Origin: Kitasatospora sp. SolWspMP-SS2h
GTDB taxonomy: Bacteria; Actinomycetota; Actinomycetes; Streptomycetales; Streptomycetaceae
Length of the DNA stretch: 64,000 bases
Assembly: GCF_003259315.1 (NCBI RefSeq)
Contig: NZ_QLLT01000014.1
Location: forward strand, 142,384-206,383
Direction of reading: 5' to 3'
Shown here in pieces: positions 1-7,722 of this stretch. The position numbers and the translations under genes were made by a program. The first letter of the stretch is position 1; each line of letters begins with the position of its first letter. A model generated the notes under the pieces. That model was not told where the DNA came from. It ran no database searches and was given only the letters and a program-made list of their open reading frames with translations.

Positions 1-1
1 G

Positions 2-580
2 CGCGCGGCCCCCGCCGCCGGGTTCTCCTCCGCGATGTTCGACGCCTCCGCGCTGCCGCACGACGAGAACGTCAAGGCCACCGCCGAGGCCACCGCCTGG
101 GCGCACCGCCACGGGCTGCACGTGGAGGCCGAACTCGGCCGGGTCGGCGGCAAGGACGGCGAGCCCCCGCTCGGCGCGCACGCCCCCGGTGCCCGCACCG
201 ACCCGGACGAGGCCGCCCGCTACGTGGCCGAGACCGGCGTCGACGCGCTGGCCGTCGCGGTCGGCTCCTCGCACGCGATGACCTCCCGGACCGCCGCCCT
301 GGACCACGCGCTGATCCGCGCCCTGGCCGCCGCCGTCCCCGTCCCGCTGGTGCTGCACGGCAGTTCCGGGGTGCCCGACGACGCCCTGGCCGAGGCGGTC
401 GCCGCCGGCATGGTGAAGATCAACATCGGGACGGCGCTCAACCTCGCCTACACCCCGGCCGTCCGCGCCCACCTGGCCGCCCACCCCCGGGCCACCGACC
501 CCCGGCCCGGCCTGGCCGCCGCCCGCGACGCGATGGCCCGGACCGTCGAGCAGCTGGCCCGGGTGGTCACCGGCCGCTGA
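2..580 (+). CDS. Class II fructose/tagatose-bisphosphate aldolase, C-terminal part
   Basis: The frame is open from the left edge of the window, so the true start lies outside; 192 codons are visible. The protein matches the zinc-dependent class II aldolase family, which cleaves fructose- or tagatose-bisphosphate into two triose phosphates. Visible landmarks are GFSSAMFDAS near the first residue (equivalent to GFTSVMIDGS), VEAELGRVGG, the HGSSG zinc/phosphate loop and MVKINIGT near the C-terminus. The frame ends in a normal TGA followed by a strong hairpin. Whether the substrate is fructose- or tagatose-bisphosphate cannot be decided from this part. Confidence 0.88.
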   Translation, partial: RAAPAAGFSSAMFDASALPHDENVKATAEATAWAHRHGLHVEAELGRVGGKDGEPPLGAHAPGARTDPDEAARYVAETGVDALAVAVGSSHAMTSRTAALDHALIRALAAAVPVPLVLHGSSGVPDDALAEAVAAGMVKINIGTALNLAYTPAVRAHLAAHPRATDPRPGLAAARDAMARTVEQLARVVTGR

Positions 581-588
581 CCGCGCAC

Positions 589-623
589 CGTCCCGGCCGG
601 ACGCCCCGCGCCCGGCCGGGACG
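589..623. terminator. Bidirectional terminator hairpin
   Basis: A perfect 12-bp stem (589-600 with 612-623, CGTCCCGGCCGG) with an 11-nt loop sits between two convergent genes, the aldolase and the carbohydrate-binding membrane protein. There is no long T-tract, as is common for Streptomyces terminators. Confidence 0.75.
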
Positions 624-625
624 GG

Positions 626-1612
626 CTACCAGCCCTGGACCTTCGAGGTGCCGTTCGGGGTGACCGCGATCTGGTCGAGCAGGAAGCCGCACTGGTTGTC
701 GGCCTGGCAGGTCACCGAGATGGTGTGCGGGCCGGGCTGGGCCACGGTGCCGCTGACCCAGGAGGAGTACCAGGAGCTCTCCGGCGGCAGGCCGGGGCTG
801 TAGTTGTTGAGCTTTATCGGGGTGTAGGTCGGCTTGCCGTCCACCGCGACGGTGGCGGTGGCGTTCGGGCCGCTGTTGTTGAAGCGCAGCCAGATCTGGA
901 AGGTGCCGGCGGCGGGCACGTTCACGTCCCAGGAGACCGAGGCGCCCACCGTGCCGAGGCCGTCGACGTACTTGCCGCCGGCCGCCTTCGCGCCCGCGAC
1001 CTGCCCGGCGACCGTGCTGCCGCCGCCGAGCTTCATGCCGGCGGCGTCGGCGACGTCCGTCCCGCCGGAGAGCGCGGTGGTGCTGGGCGAGGAGTCGGCC
1101 GAGGGGCCGGCGCTGCCGGTGGCGCTGCCCGCGGCGCCCGTGACGCCGCCGGACGGGGCGGCGGGCGCGGACTGGGCGGCGGCACCGGTCTTGGGCTTGC
1201 CGTCCGGGTCGCCGGTGGAGAGCGCGACGCCCGCGCCGACGGCGACCGCGGCGACCACCGCGACGGCGCCGATGATCGCGGCCCTGCCGCGGCCCGCGGG
1301 CTTCTCCTCGCCGGGCCGGGGCCGGGAGCGCTCGGCGTAGCGGGACTGCGGGGGCAGCGCGGAGGTGGGCTCCGACCCGGGGAACCGGTCGGCGGGCTGC
1401 CCGGGGGCCTGGCCGTACCCGGCGGGGCCGGCCTGCGGGTGGACGGGGCGCTCGCCGTAGCTGGCGCGGCCGACCTCCATCGGGCGGCTGTAGCCGCTGC
1501 GGGGCCGCTCCGCGACGGGCTGCTCGCCCTCCGCCGGGCGGTAGAGGTACGCGAAGGGGTCGTCCTGGACCGCGTCTTCGGGCGGTGCGCCGTTGTCACC
1601 GGGCGTGGTCAC
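626..1612 (-). CDS. Membrane-anchored protein with C-terminal carbohydrate-binding-like domain
   Basis: 328 residues from a GTG start preceded by AGGGGAG about 7 nt upstream. The N-terminal 100 or so residues are a hydrophilic, Pro/Gly/Tyr-rich cytoplasmic segment. One transmembrane helix follows (AAIIGAVAVVAAVAVGAGVAL), then a Ser/Ala/Gly-rich linker. The final 130 or so residues form a beta-sandwich-like domain resembling CBM6/CBM35 modules (VSWDVNVPAAGTFQIWLRFN, then a C-terminal FLLDQIAV). The topology puts the module outside the cell, so binding to a cell-wall or external polysaccharide is inferred. No catalytic domain is present. The gene lies just downstream of cdgB in the same direction, 77 bp away. 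Confidence 0.7.
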   Translation of the reverse strand: MTTPGDNGAPPEDAVQDDPFAYLYRPAEGEQPVAERPRSGYSRPMEVGRASYGERPVHPQAGPAGYGQAPGQPADRFPGSEPTSALPPQSRYAERSRPRPGEEKPAGRGRAAIIGAVAVVAAVAVGAGVALSTGDPDGKPKTGAAAQSAPAAPSGGVTGAAGSATGSAGPSADSSPSTTALSGGTDVADAAGMKLGGGSTVAGQVAGAKAAGGKYVDGLGTVGASVSWDVNVPAAGTFQIWLRFNNSGPNATATVAVDGKPTYTPIKLNNYSPGLPPESSWYSSWVSGTVAQPGPHTISVTCQADNQCGFLLDQIAVTPNGTSKVQGW

Positions 1613-1689
1613 GGTCGACTCCCCTGGAGCTGGATGGTCTCTGTACCCAGGGCACCCTACCTGGCCCGGTTGAGCGGGGGCCAAGCGGT

Positions 1690-3477
1690 TCAGCCCGCCC
1701 GGCGGTGCGAGCGCTCGCCGCGCGAGCCGCGGGCGGCGCCGCCGCGGGTGCGCTTCTCGTCGTACATCCGCTCGTCCGCGGAGTGCAGCACCTCGTCGAT
1801 GCTCATGCCGCAGCCGGCCCAGCCGATGCCCAGGCTGACGCCGACCCGCACCGCCCGGTTGTCGATCCGCATCGGCGGCAGGATCGCCCCGCGCAGCCGC
1901 CCGGCCAGCTCCTTGGCCTCCTCGCGGCCGATGTTGTCGGCCAGGACGACGAACTCGTCGCCGCTCATCCGGGCCACCGTGTCGCCCTCCCGGACGACCT
2001 GCTGGAGGCGGCGGGCGATCTCGATCAGGACGGCGTCGCCGGTGTTGTGCCCGTGCCGGTCGTTGACCAGCTTGAACCCGTCGAGGTCGCAGTAGAGGAC
2101 GGCCAGGCCGCGCTCGCCGGCGGGGGCGCCGCGGCGGTGGCCGTGCCACAGGTCGCCGGCGGGCGGCTCGGCGGGGACCACCGCGTGCACGTGGTGGGCG
2201 GGGGCGCCGGGGTAGGGCGGCCGGTCGTCGGGGAAGGCGGCCGGGTCGCGCTCCAGGGGCCCGTCGGGGGCCGCGTAGCCGTGCGCGAGGGCGTCGGCCG
2301 CCCCGGGGGCCGGGCGGCCGTCCGCGGCGGCGTGGGAGGGCGGGTGGGGGGCGTCGGGGGGCGGTGCCTGGCCGGGTATCGCCGGGGCCGGGGCGGCCGG
2401 ACAGAGCCGGCGGGCCAGCCGGGCCCGCAGCTCGGCGCCGTTCGGCAGGCCGGTGAGCGCGTCGTGGCTGGCCCGGTGGGCGAGCTGGAGCTCGTGGCGC
2501 TTGCGGTCCTCGATGTCCTCGACGTGGGTCAGCAGGAAGCTGGGGCCCTCGGCGGCGTCGGCGACCACCGAGTTGCGCAGGCAGACCCACTGGTAGCCGC
2601 CGTCCCGGCGGGCCAGCCGCAGTTCGGCGCGGCCGCCCTCGGCGCTGGTGCGCAGCAGCAGGTCGAGGTCGTCGGGGTGGACCAGGTCGACGAAGCGCTG
2701 CTGGCGCAGCGCGGCGCGGGGGCGGCCGAGCAGCCGGCACAGGGCGTCGTTGACCCGGCTGAGCTGGCCCATCGCGTCGCCGTGCAGCTCGGTGATGGCC
2801 ATCCCGCTGGGGGCGTACTCGAAGGCCTGCCGGAAGGACTCCTCGCTGGCCCGCAGGGCCTGCTGCTCCTTCTCCAGCCGGGCCAGGGCGCGCTGCATCT
2901 CGGCCCGCAGCCGGGCGTTGCCGATGGCTATGGAGGCCTGCAGGGAGAACATCTCCAGCGCCTCGCGGGTCCAGGCGCCGGGGCGCTTGCCGCTGCGCGG
3001 GCGGTCCACCGAGAGGATGCCGAGCAGGTCGCCGCCGGCGCTGTACATCGGGGCGAGCAGCATGTCGGCGGGGTGCCAGTCGTTGCCGTAGACGGGCATC
3101 GGTCCGTCGCCGGTCCAGGTGGGGACGTCGGTGGCGATCGCCCAGCCGCGGTCGTGCGGCAGGAAGCGCAGGGTGCCCCAGTGGTCGGCGACCTGGAGCA
3201 TCCGCTCCCAGGACTCGCGGGAGCCGACCTGGCCGAGCAGGACGGTGGGGCCGCCGAAGGCGTTCTCCTCGATCTCCCAGACGGCGGCGACCACGAGGTC
3301 GCCGTCGGGGCGCACCAGGCTGACCGCGGCGGCGTCGAACCCGAGCCCGTGGACCGCGCCCTCGACGACCGCCTGCAGGGTTCCCGCCAGGCTCCGGGCA
3401 GCGTTGAGGTCCGCCACGACCCGGTGCAAGGTGCGGAGGGTCGCGAGGCGGACGTAGGGCTCCGACTCGGCTTCCAT
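1690..3477 (-). CDS. cdgB: GAF-PAS-GGDEF diguanylate cyclase, CdgB-like
   Basis: 595 residues from an ATG start (MEAESEPYV). The order is a GAF domain at about 15-190, a coiled linker (about 190-212), a PAS/PAC domain at about 212-325 and a GGDEF domain at about 335-575. The active-site loop is SGDEF (505-509), the accepted GGDEF variant. The inhibitory I-site RxxD is present as R496-E-G-D499. DALTGLPN (339-346) and LYCDLDGFKLVND (461-473) mark the catalytic core. It should make c-di-GMP from two GTP. An insertion of about 85 residues, rich in Pro/Ala/Asp/His, separates the first core helix from the first beta strand. The architecture matches Streptomyces CdgB, a BldD target that influences development. 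Assignment to that ortholog rests on domain order and on the neighbouring terD, so it is probable rather than proven. Confidence 0.85.
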   Translation of the reverse strand: MEAESEPYVRLATLRTLHRVVADLNAARSLAGTLQAVVEGAVHGLGFDAAAVSLVRPDGDLVVAAVWEIEENAFGGPTVLLGQVGSRESWERMLQVADHWGTLRFLPHDRGWAIATDVPTWTGDGPMPVYGNDWHPADMLLAPMYSAGGDLLGILSVDRPRSGKRPGAWTREALEMFSLQASIAIGNARLRAEMQRALARLEKEQQALRASEESFRQAFEYAPSGMAITELHGDAMGQLSRVNDALCRLLGRPRAALRQQRFVDLVHPDDLDLLLRTSAEGGRAELRLARRDGGYQWVCLRNSVVADAAEGPSFLLTHVEDIEDRKRHELQLAHRASHDALTGLPNGAELRARLARRLCPAAPAPAIPGQAPPPDAPHPPSHAAADGRPAPGAADALAHGYAAPDGPLERDPAAFPDDRPPYPGAPAHHVHAVVPAEPPAGDLWHGHRRGAPAGERGLAVLYCDLDGFKLVNDRHGHNTGDAVLIEIARRLQQVVREGDTVARMSGDEFVVLADNIGREEAKELAGRLRGAILPPMRIDNRAVRVGVSLGIGWAGCGMSIDEVLHSADERMYDEKRTRGGAARGSRGERSHRRAG

Positions 3478-3593
3478 GCGGGGGCTCCCCGGCTGCTTCG
3501 GATGGTTCTTGAAAGGTTGTCGTCCGATTGCCAGAAGAACTGAATCACAGCGAGCACTGCGATAGGCACGCTCGGTCAGCAATAGCCGGTGAC

Positions 3594-3609
3594 TGTGACT
3601 CAAATCACA
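3594..3609. promoter_or_regulatory. CRP/FNR-type palindrome in a divergent promoter region
   Basis: TGTGA-N6-TCACA is a perfect 5-6-5 palindrome 117 bp upstream of the cdgB start and 83 bp upstream of the divergent flavin reductase. It fits the classic CRP consensus and the Streptomyces Crp half-site GTG. Function is inferred from sequence only. Confidence 0.45.
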
Positions 3610-3691
3610 CAATGATCAAGGAGTCGGCGACCAAAGGCCGAGCGGACCTACGACCACGGCCCGATACCGGCACGCCCGACCGGCGACTACC

Positions 3692-4252
3692 GTGCGGTAC
3701 GTGTACAGCTCTCCGCAGTCCCCCGCCGCCCCCGCGGCCCCCGCCCCCGCGGCGGCCGGCGCCACCCCCGAGGAGTTCCGGGCCGCCCTCGGCCAACTCG
3801 CCGCGGGCGTCTCGCTGCTGACCGTGCACGACCCCGAGGACGACGAGGACGCGGGGATGACCGCGACCTCGTTCCTGTCGGTGTCGCTGGAGCCGCCGCT
3901 GGTGCTGGTCTCGCTCCGCACCGACTCCCGGATGGACGAGCTGCTGGCCCGGGCCGAGACCTGGGCGGTGTCGCTGCTCGGCGAGGAGCACCGCGCGCTC
4001 GCCTCCCGGTTCGCCATGAAGGGGCGGCTCAGCGACCGGCTGCTGTTCGCGGACGCCGCCTGGCACCGCGGCCCGCACGCGGGCGCCCCGCTGGTCGACG
4101 GCGCGCTGGCCACCGTGGAGTGCCGCACCGAGCAGCGGATCGCGGCCGGCGACCACACCCTCGTCCTCGGCCGCGTCCTGGCCGCCGAGGCGCCGGCCCC
4201 GGCCGGACGGCCGCTGCTGTACCTGCGCGGCGGCTACCGGCAGCTGGGCTGA
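3692..4252 (+). CDS. Flavin reductase-like (FMN-binding) protein
   Basis: 186 residues from a GTG at 3692; a second GTG three codons later (3701) is equally possible. After a low-complexity Pro/Ala leader of about 22 residues comes a flavin reductase-like fold. It has the AALGQLAAGVSLLTVHD start, MTATSFLSVSLEPPLVLVSL (the flavin-contact segment), and a long HRALASRFAMKG helix typical of the short-chain NAD(P)H:FMN reductases of two-component monooxygenases. No partner monooxygenase is adjacent, so the physiological electron acceptor is unknown. It is divergent from cdgB and converges with arfB. Confidence 0.75.
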   Translation: MRYVYSSPQSPAAPAAPAPAAAGATPEEFRAALGQLAAGVSLLTVHDPEDDEDAGMTATSFLSVSLEPPLVLVSLRTDSRMDELLARAETWAVSLLGEEHRALASRFAMKGRLSDRLLFADAAWHRGPHAGAPLVDGALATVECRTEQRIAAGDHTLVLGRVLAAEAPAPAGRPLLYLRGGYRQLG

Positions 4253-4259
4253 CGGCCCG

Positions 4260-4688
4260 TCACTCCGGGCGGATCCGGCCCCGGCCCTGCTTGAGCCCCG
4301 AGCGGTGCCGCTTGGTCTCCAGCCGCCGCTCGACCATGCCCCGGCTGGGCTTGGTGGCCCGCCGGGCCTTCGGCGGCGGCGCGGTGGCCTCCCCCAGCAG
4401 CGCGGCCAGCCGGGCCGCGGCCACCTCCCGGTTGCGCCACTGCGAGCGGTGCTCGGAGGCCCGGACCACCAGCACCCCGTCCACCAGCCGGGAGGCCAGC
4501 CGCTCCAGGGCGCGCTCCTTCCACACCGCCGGCAGCGCGTCGGAGGAGGCGAGGTCCCAGCGCAGCTCGACCCGGGAGTCGGAGGTGTTCACGTGCTGTC
4601 CGCCGGGGCCGGAGGACCGCGAGAAGCGCCAGACGAGCTCGGCGTCGGGGACGACCACCGAGCCCCGTACGCGCACGGGCTCAGTCAT
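4260..4688 (-). CDS. arfB: Alternative ribosome-rescue factor ArfB (codon-independent peptidyl-tRNA hydrolase)
   Basis: 142 residues from ATG (MTEPVRV). The catalytic GGQ motif lies in SRSSGPGGQHVNTSDSRV (near residue 27-44), as in YaeJ/ArfB and class I release factors. The C-terminus (TKRHRSGLKQGRGRIRPE) is the basic tail that enters the mRNA channel of stalled ribosomes. The family hydrolyses peptidyl-tRNA on non-stop complexes. It lies tail to tail with the flavin reductase, 7 bp between stops, and head to head with the next gene, 53 bp apart. Confidence 0.88.
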   Translation of the reverse strand: MTEPVRVRGSVVVPDAELVWRFSRSSGPGGQHVNTSDSRVELRWDLASSDALPAVWKERALERLASRLVDGVLVVRASEHRSQWRNREVAAARLAALLGEATAPPPKARRATKPSRGMVERRLETKRHRSGLKQGRGRIRPE

Positions 4689-4741
4689 GCGCCCATCATC
4701 CCGCCCGCCCCCGGCCCCCGTCACCTGGTTAAGCGGGCACA

Positions 4742-5242
4742 ATGGCGGGCGTGATCGAGCTCGGCTACTCGCTGTCCACCCGCCTCCCCGACCCCCCGCA
4801 GACCGACTACCGCACCGCGTCGGTCCGCTCGCTGCGGCACGACCTGTTCGCGGGCGACGTGTACCTGGAGACGGACGAGGGCGCCGGGCTGGAGACCCGC
4901 TGGGGCTGGGTGCCGGTGCTGGACTTCGCCTGGGCGGTGTGCGACATCGCCGAGCGGCTCGACCAGGACCCGCGGGGCAGCCGGGAGGCCAGGGTGCGCA
5001 CCGAGGACCTGGACTTCACCCAGAACACCGAACTGCTGCGCTTCGCCCGCCGGTTCGGCTGGGTGGAGATCACCGCGACCTGGCGCCCCGAGGACGAGCC
5101 GCTGGTGGTCCGGCACGCCGAACTGCGCCGCGAGGCCCGGGACTTCCTGCAGGACGTGCTGGCCGACCTGACCGAGCTGCACGAGGGGCTCGCCGACAAC
5201 CCGAACGTCTGGACCGTACAGGGCCGTTACCCGAGAATCTGA
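4742..5242 (+). CDS. Conserved hypothetical protein of the terD neighbourhood
   Basis: 166 residues from ATG; a GTG three codons later is also possible. The protein is soluble, acidic and has no signal peptide or membrane helix. The N-terminal half is predicted beta-rich (LGYSLSTRLP, GDVYLETDEG, WGWVPVLDFAWA), and the C-terminal half has an amphipathic helix (HAELRREARDFLQDVLADLTEL). I do not recognise a characterised family. It is 112 bp upstream of terD on the same strand and may be co-transcribed with it, though a separate promoter fits in the gap. Tryptophan and acidic residues are frequent; no catalytic motif stands out. Confidence 0.65.
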   Translation: MAGVIELGYSLSTRLPDPPQTDYRTASVRSLRHDLFAGDVYLETDEGAGLETRWGWVPVLDFAWAVCDIAERLDQDPRGSREARVRTEDLDFTQNTELLRFARRFGWVEITATWRPEDEPLVVRHAELRREARDFLQDVLADLTELHEGLADNPNVWTVQGRYPRI

Positions 5243-5354
5243 TCACGGCCCGAGCGCCGCCCGGGGGAGAACCGTCCGTCCACCAACCGGTGGAACCAAT
5301 CGCGGCCCGTCCGGCGTTCTCTGGGCAAAACCGACCGAAGGGACACCACAGACC

Positions 5355-5930
5355 ATGCCCGTGAGCCTCTCCAAGGGTGGCAACGTCTCGCTGACCAAGG
5401 AGGCCCCCGGCCTGACCGCGGTCACCGTCGGCCTCGGCTGGGACGTGCGCACCACCACCGGCGCCGAGTTCGACCTGGACGCCAGCGCGATCGTCCTGAA
5501 CGGCGAAGGCAAGGTCTACTCGGACCGGCACTTCGTGTTCTTCAACAACACCAGCACCCCGGACAGCAGCGTCGTGCACACCGGCGACAACCGCACCGGC
5601 GAGGGCTCGGGCGACGACGAGTCGATCAACGTCAACCTGGCCGCACTGCCCGCCGACGTCACCAAGATCGTCTTCCCGGCGACCATCTACGACGGCATCA
5701 ACCGCGGCCAGAGCTTCGGCCAGGTCCGCAACGCCTACATCCGGGTGGTCAACCAGGCCGGCGGCGGCGAGATCGCCCGCTACGACCTCTCCGAGGACGC
5801 CGCCACCGAGACCGCGATGATCTTCGGCGAGCTGTACCGCAACGGCGACGAGTGGAAGTTCCGCGCCATCGGCCAGGGCTACGCCTCCGGCCTGGTCGGC
5901 ATCGCCCAGGACTTCGGCGTCAACGTCTGA
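5355..5930 (+). CDS. terD: TerD-family tellurium resistance / stress protein
   Basis: 191 residues, the normal TerD length, from ATG. The start MPVSLSKGGNVSLTKEAPGL is diagnostic, as are VGLGWDVRTTTGAEFDLDAS and the calcium-binding segment GDNRTGEGSGDDE (about residues 76-88). The family binds Ca2+ and is linked to membrane-associated stress responses; in Streptomyces, TerD paralogs affect calcium homeostasis and development. A single terD with no terABCZ neighbours argues for a housekeeping or calcium role rather than a tellurite operon. A strong terminator follows 14 bp after the stop. Confidence 0.93.
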   Translation: MPVSLSKGGNVSLTKEAPGLTAVTVGLGWDVRTTTGAEFDLDASAIVLNGEGKVYSDRHFVFFNNTSTPDSSVVHTGDNRTGEGSGDDESINVNLAALPADVTKIVFPATIYDGINRGQSFGQVRNAYIRVVNQAGGGEIARYDLSEDAATETAMIFGELYRNGDEWKFRAIGQGYASGLVGIAQDFGVNV

Positions 5931-5944
5931 CCCGGCGCCACCGC

Positions 5945-5980
5945 GCGGACGGCCCCCGGAGGATTCCGGGGGCCGTCCGC
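5945..5980. terminator. Terminator hairpin after terD
   Basis: A perfect 15-bp stem (5945-5959 with 5966-5980) with loop AGGATT lies between the convergent terD and the coiled-coil membrane protein, serving both. Confidence 0.85.
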
Positions 5981-5993
5981 GTACCGGGTCCGG

Positions 5994-6998
5994 TCAGGAG
6001 CGGCCGGCCCTCAGCTCGGGCAGCTCCAGCAGCTCGGTCTCGTCGTGCGCGGTCAGGTCGACCACCTCGGACTCGGTGTCCGACTCGGCGTGCTGGTGGC
6101 TCGGCGGCTGCTCCACCGCCTGGTGCGGCGGCTGCGCGGCGTCCACCGGGTCGCCGGCCGTCACCGCGTAGCGCTCGCTGTCGGCCAGCGCCTCGTCGCC
6201 CACCACGTCCGCCAGGTCGCCGACCGCGGGGGCCGCGGCGCCGGAGCGCAGCGCGGCCCGGGCCGCGCCGGGGCGGCCGAAGAAGCTGAACGCCGTGGCC
6301 CGCGGGCGCTGCGGCGCGGGGACGGCCGGGCGCCGCTCCGGCCCGGGCAGCGCCGGGCCGACCGGGCGCAGCGCGGCGGCCGCGGCCGCCGGCACCGGCT
6401 CCGGCATCTTCGGGCGCAGCTCGACCTGGGCCCGCTCGTCCACCGCGCGGCGCGCCTCGGCGACCGCCGCCTGCCGCTCCAGGTGCCGCAGCGCGGCCTG
6501 CGCGCGGACGTAGGAGGCGGGCGTGACGGGGTGCTTGGGGCGGGCGGCCTCCACGGCCTCGCGGGCCGCCTCGGCCTCCTTCAGGGCCTGCTCGGCGACC
6601 ATCACGGCGCGCTCGCGCAGCAGCCGGGCGATCTCGGTCTCGGCCTTGGCCAGCCGGGACTTCTCCGCGGTCAGCCGCCGCCCGAACCGGGTGGCGCGCT
6701 CCTCGGCGACCTCGGCCGCGTACTCGGCTTCGGCGATCTGCTCCTCGTAGCGCTCCTCGGCCCGCATCCGGCGCACCACGGCCAGCTGGGCGGAGGTCCG
6801 GGCGGCCCGGTCGCGCTGGCGCAGCACCAGGGCCAGGCCGAGCACCGCGACGACCGCGGCGACGCCCACCGAGCGGGCCACCACCTGGTCCGGACTGGCC
6901 ACCAGCGCGGCCAGCGCCGCGACCACGAGCACACCGGAGGCGACCGGCGGCAGCAGCCGGCCGAGGACGGAGGAATGACGGTGGCGTCCGCGAGACAT
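5994..6998 (-). CDS. Two-TM membrane protein with long cytoplasmic coiled coil
   Basis: 334 residues from ATG. The N-terminus is basic (MSRGRHRHSS), followed by two close hydrophobic helices (about 12-34 and 40-58). Then comes a long Ala/Glu/Arg-rich coiled coil (about 60-185, with EERYEEQIAEAEYAAEVAEE) and a Pro/Ala-rich, then acidic, C-terminal tail ending in LLELPELRAGRS. No enzyme motif is visible. Topology suggests a hairpin-anchored protein with a cytoplasmic scaffold. I do not recognise a named family. It is the distal gene after DUF3180 on the same strand, 104 bp away. Confidence 0.6.
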   Translation of the reverse strand: MSRGRHRHSSVLGRLLPPVASGVLVVAALAALVASPDQVVARSVGVAAVVAVLGLALVLRQRDRAARTSAQLAVVRRMRAEERYEEQIAEAEYAAEVAEERATRFGRRLTAEKSRLAKAETEIARLLRERAVMVAEQALKEAEAAREAVEAARPKHPVTPASYVRAQAALRHLERQAAVAEARRAVDERAQVELRPKMPEPVPAAAAAALRPVGPALPGPERRPAVPAPQRPRATAFSFFGRPGAARAALRSGAAAPAVGDLADVVGDEALADSERYAVTAGDPVDAAQPPHQAVEQPPSHQHAESDTESEVVDLTAHDETELLELPELRAGRS

Positions 6999-7102
6999 GG
7001 CTAGAAACTAGCGTGCGAATCACGGCGCTGTCAGCCTCGCCCCCCATTCGGGCCTTGACAGTCCGCGAGAACCACGGACGGCGACGGCCCGGTGACGGTC
7101 CG

Positions 7103-7600
7103 TCAGCGCGGGGAGGCGGCCGTCCCGCGCGGGTGCTCGGGGTCGTCGTGGTCGTCGGGCAGCCTGCAGATGTGCTGCAGCCACAGCGCCACCGCGACCA
7201 CCGCCGCCCCGGCGAGTACCGCGAACAGCGCGGTGGCCGCCTGCGTCCGGCGGGCCGCGATGTCCAGCGAGCCGAGCAGGAACACCCCGACGCCCGCGTA
7301 GACCCCGGTCACCACCGCCGACACCAGCGCGCTGGCCTGCCCCAGCACCAGCGCCCGGGCCGCGTGCAGCGGGTCGACGCCCTTGGCGCCGGGCTGCCGC
7401 TCGCGCACCGCCCTGAGCCGCGAGCGCAGCGAGAGCGCCGCGGCCAGCAGCACCACGGCGACCGCCGCCAGCACGTACGGCGCGTAGGCGGGCACCCCGG
7501 GCAGCGTGTCCAGCGAGTCCCACAGCCGGGCGCCCCCCCAGGACAGCAGCCCGGTGATCGCGGCGATGCCGAGCAGCAGACGGAGACGGAGCGGCTTCAC
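7103..7600 (-). CDS. DUF3180 four-helix membrane protein
   Basis: 165 residues from a GTG start (VKPLRLRLLL) with GGAAGG about 10 nt upstream. Four hydrophobic helices are visible (LLLGIAAITGLLSWGGARLW; APYVLAAVAVVLLAAALSL; ALVSAVVTGVYAGVGVFLL; TALFAVLAGAAVVAVALWL), with the conserved HAARALVLGQASAL stretch of the actinobacterial DUF3180 family. Members commonly sit directly after folK in actinomycetes, as here (122 bp). Function is unknown; a polar C-terminal tail ends the protein. Confidence 0.8.
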   Translation of the reverse strand: MKPLRLRLLLGIAAITGLLSWGGARLWDSLDTLPGVPAYAPYVLAAVAVVLLAAALSLRSRLRAVRERQPGAKGVDPLHAARALVLGQASALVSAVVTGVYAGVGVFLLGSLDIAARRTQAATALFAVLAGAAVVAVALWLQHICRLPDDHDDPEHPRGTAASPR

Positions 7601-7722
7601 GCGGACGGGCTTCCTTCCAGTGGGACGACGGCGGGGTCGCGACCAGGCCACCGTACCGGCCCGGCCGCACCCGCAGGGAGCTACGCCCGCGGGCGCCCGG
7701 AAGTTCCCGGGCGCCGACCGGG

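Noticed and set aside
626..2740. A continuous minus-strand frame spanning the CBM-like protein and part of the cdgB gene, which could look like a fusion.
   Set aside because: The upstream part is out of frame with the GAF-PAS-GGDEF protein and reads as Arg/Pro-rich nonsense; a proper GTG start with binding site marks the shorter protein.
3545..3605. A BldD box upstream of cdgB.
   Set aside because: BldD is known to bind there in other species, but the best local matches (around AATCACAGCGAGCAC) miss several consensus positions, so I cannot support a site.
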